From Dehalococcoidia bacterium (GTDB lineage: Bacteria > Chloroflexota > Dehalococcoidia > Dehalococcoidales > G020351185), in NCBI GenBank assembly GCA_030640385.1, contig DAOWJL010000006.1:1-5745 (forward strand): DNA of 5,745 bases, written 5' to 3'. Position numbers and translations under genes: made by a program. Below the pieces are notes generated by a model, which worked only from the letters and a program-made list of their open reading frames with translations, was not told the DNA's origin and searched no databases. This document shows positions 5,186 to 5,745 of the stretch, piece after piece; the stretch's first letter is position 1; each line of letters begins with the position of its first letter.

Positions 5186-5745
5186 TTATTCTCCGGAAGC
5201 CTTCTCTTTTATAAGCTCTTCGCCATACTTAAGCAGCAGTTTGGAGTAGCTTTTGGAGAACTTCCTATCTTCAAGGTACCCCTTCAGGGCTGCAAGTGGT
5301 GTTATCTCTTCGGCGCTCTGTTCACCCAGCCGCAGCCGGCTCTGCCGTTTGATATCTTTGGTAATGGCGTAATAGTGGGCATCTTTAAGTGCGTTTCTTA
5401 TATCACCATCCAAAATCTGCCCCTCGCTTTCCTGGGAAAGGCTGATCTGGAGGCGGATAATAGCATCGGTGGTATCATGCCGGGAAATTTCTTTGATGAT
5501 TTTGGCTGTCGGCTCTGCGTCCTGAGGTTCTATATTAACATTTATGGTTAAGAAACGGCGGCCGTTTAATGGTTGAAAATTATACGAAGACTGCCTCTTG
5601 CCCGTTTTTTTATCAGACTTGATATCTACAAGGTAAAATCCTTTTTCATCATTTTCATCGCCGAAGTCCAGCTTTTCCAGGCTGCCGGCATATACCAGTG
5701 GCGGGTCATCCGAAAGAACCTGGTGTCGATGAATATGCCCCAGAG
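5186..5745 (-). CDS. sbcD: SbcD-like metallophosphoesterase/DNA exonuclease subunit, C-terminal part (cut by right edge)
   Basis: The minus-strand frame ending at TAA 5188-5186 stays open to the window edge, giving 185 C-terminal residues. They begin LGHIHRHQVLSDDPPLVYAG, continue with SLEKLDFGDENDEKGFYLVDI, and include the final metallophosphoesterase motif GHxH (HIH) that supplies metal ligands. The GSLEKLDFG...EKGF stretch is a hallmark of SbcD/Mre11-type nucleases (COG0420). The rest is the SbcD-like capping and C-terminal region, including RRFLTINVNIEP and a Lys/Glu-rich helical end that may contact an SbcC/Rad50 ATPase. In the family this subunit processes DNA ends and hairpins. The earlier catalytic motifs and the true start lie outside the window, at an expected total of about 380-420 aa. 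A TTG at 5413 lies inside this frame and should not be read as a separate small gene. Whether an sbcC partner is adjacent is not visible. Confidence 0.88.
   Translation of the reverse strand, partial: LGHIHRHQVLSDDPPLVYAGSLEKLDFGDENDEKGFYLVDIKSDKKTGKRQSSYNFQPLNGRRFLTINVNIEPQDAEPTAKIIKEISRHDTTDAIIRLQISLSQESEGQILDGDIRNALKDAHYYAITKDIKRQSRLRLGEQSAEEITPLAALKGYLEDRKFSKSYSKLLLKYGEELIKEKASGE

Noticed and set aside
5186..5413. A free-standing 75-residue protein starting at TTG 5413.
   Set aside because: The same frame is open to the window edge and the upstream residues match SbcD-like nucleases, so this is only the tail of a larger gene.

Overview
This window reads as an ordinary bacterial chromosome segment of moderate GC content. 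It is tightly packed, with short intergenic gaps, Shine-Dalgarno sites on most genes and no mobile elements, tRNAs, rRNAs or CRISPR arrays. The gene set and protein style (stand-alone COG1926-type phosphoribosyltransferase, SbcD-like nuclease, adenine deaminase, GyrI-like protein, zinc-ribbon/ABC exporter) would fit an anaerobic Chloroflexota (Dehalococcoidia-like) or Firmicutes-like organism. That placement is an impression from protein style and no marker gene here proves it.

Layout: (1) Positions 1514 down to 1, minus strand: a three-gene operon of a small four-CxxC zinc-ribbon protein, an ABC exporter ATPase, and the first 42 residues of its ABC-2 type permease, which runs off the left edge. 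(2) Positions 1515-1647: a divergent control region with an extended -10 promoter facing left, a perfect 6+6 bp inverted repeat over its predicted start point, and a strong sigma-70-type promoter facing right that lies almost on top of the first start codon. (3) Positions 1648-4447, plus strand: hypoxanthine phosphoribosyltransferase (hpt), adenine deaminase (ade) and a GyrI-like small-molecule-binding protein. (4) Positions 5745 down to 4454, minus strand: the C-terminal half of an SbcD-like nuclease entering from the right edge, followed by an orphan phosphoribosyltransferase. It ends tail-to-tail with the GyrI-like gene across only 6 bp.

How they work together: ade deaminates adenine to hypoxanthine and hpt joins hypoxanthine to PRPP to give IMP. 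The plus-strand operon is therefore a complete two-step adenine salvage route, with a possible ligand-binding partner as third gene. The left operon is a drug-, peptide- or lipid-type exporter with an attached zinc-ribbon protein of unknown role. The right pair joins a DNA-end-processing nuclease subunit to a phosphoribosyltransferase of unknown substrate. I see no clear evidence of an undescribed system. The most interesting points are the overlapping divergent control region, the GyrI-like gene in a purine operon and the zinc-ribbon/exporter pairing.
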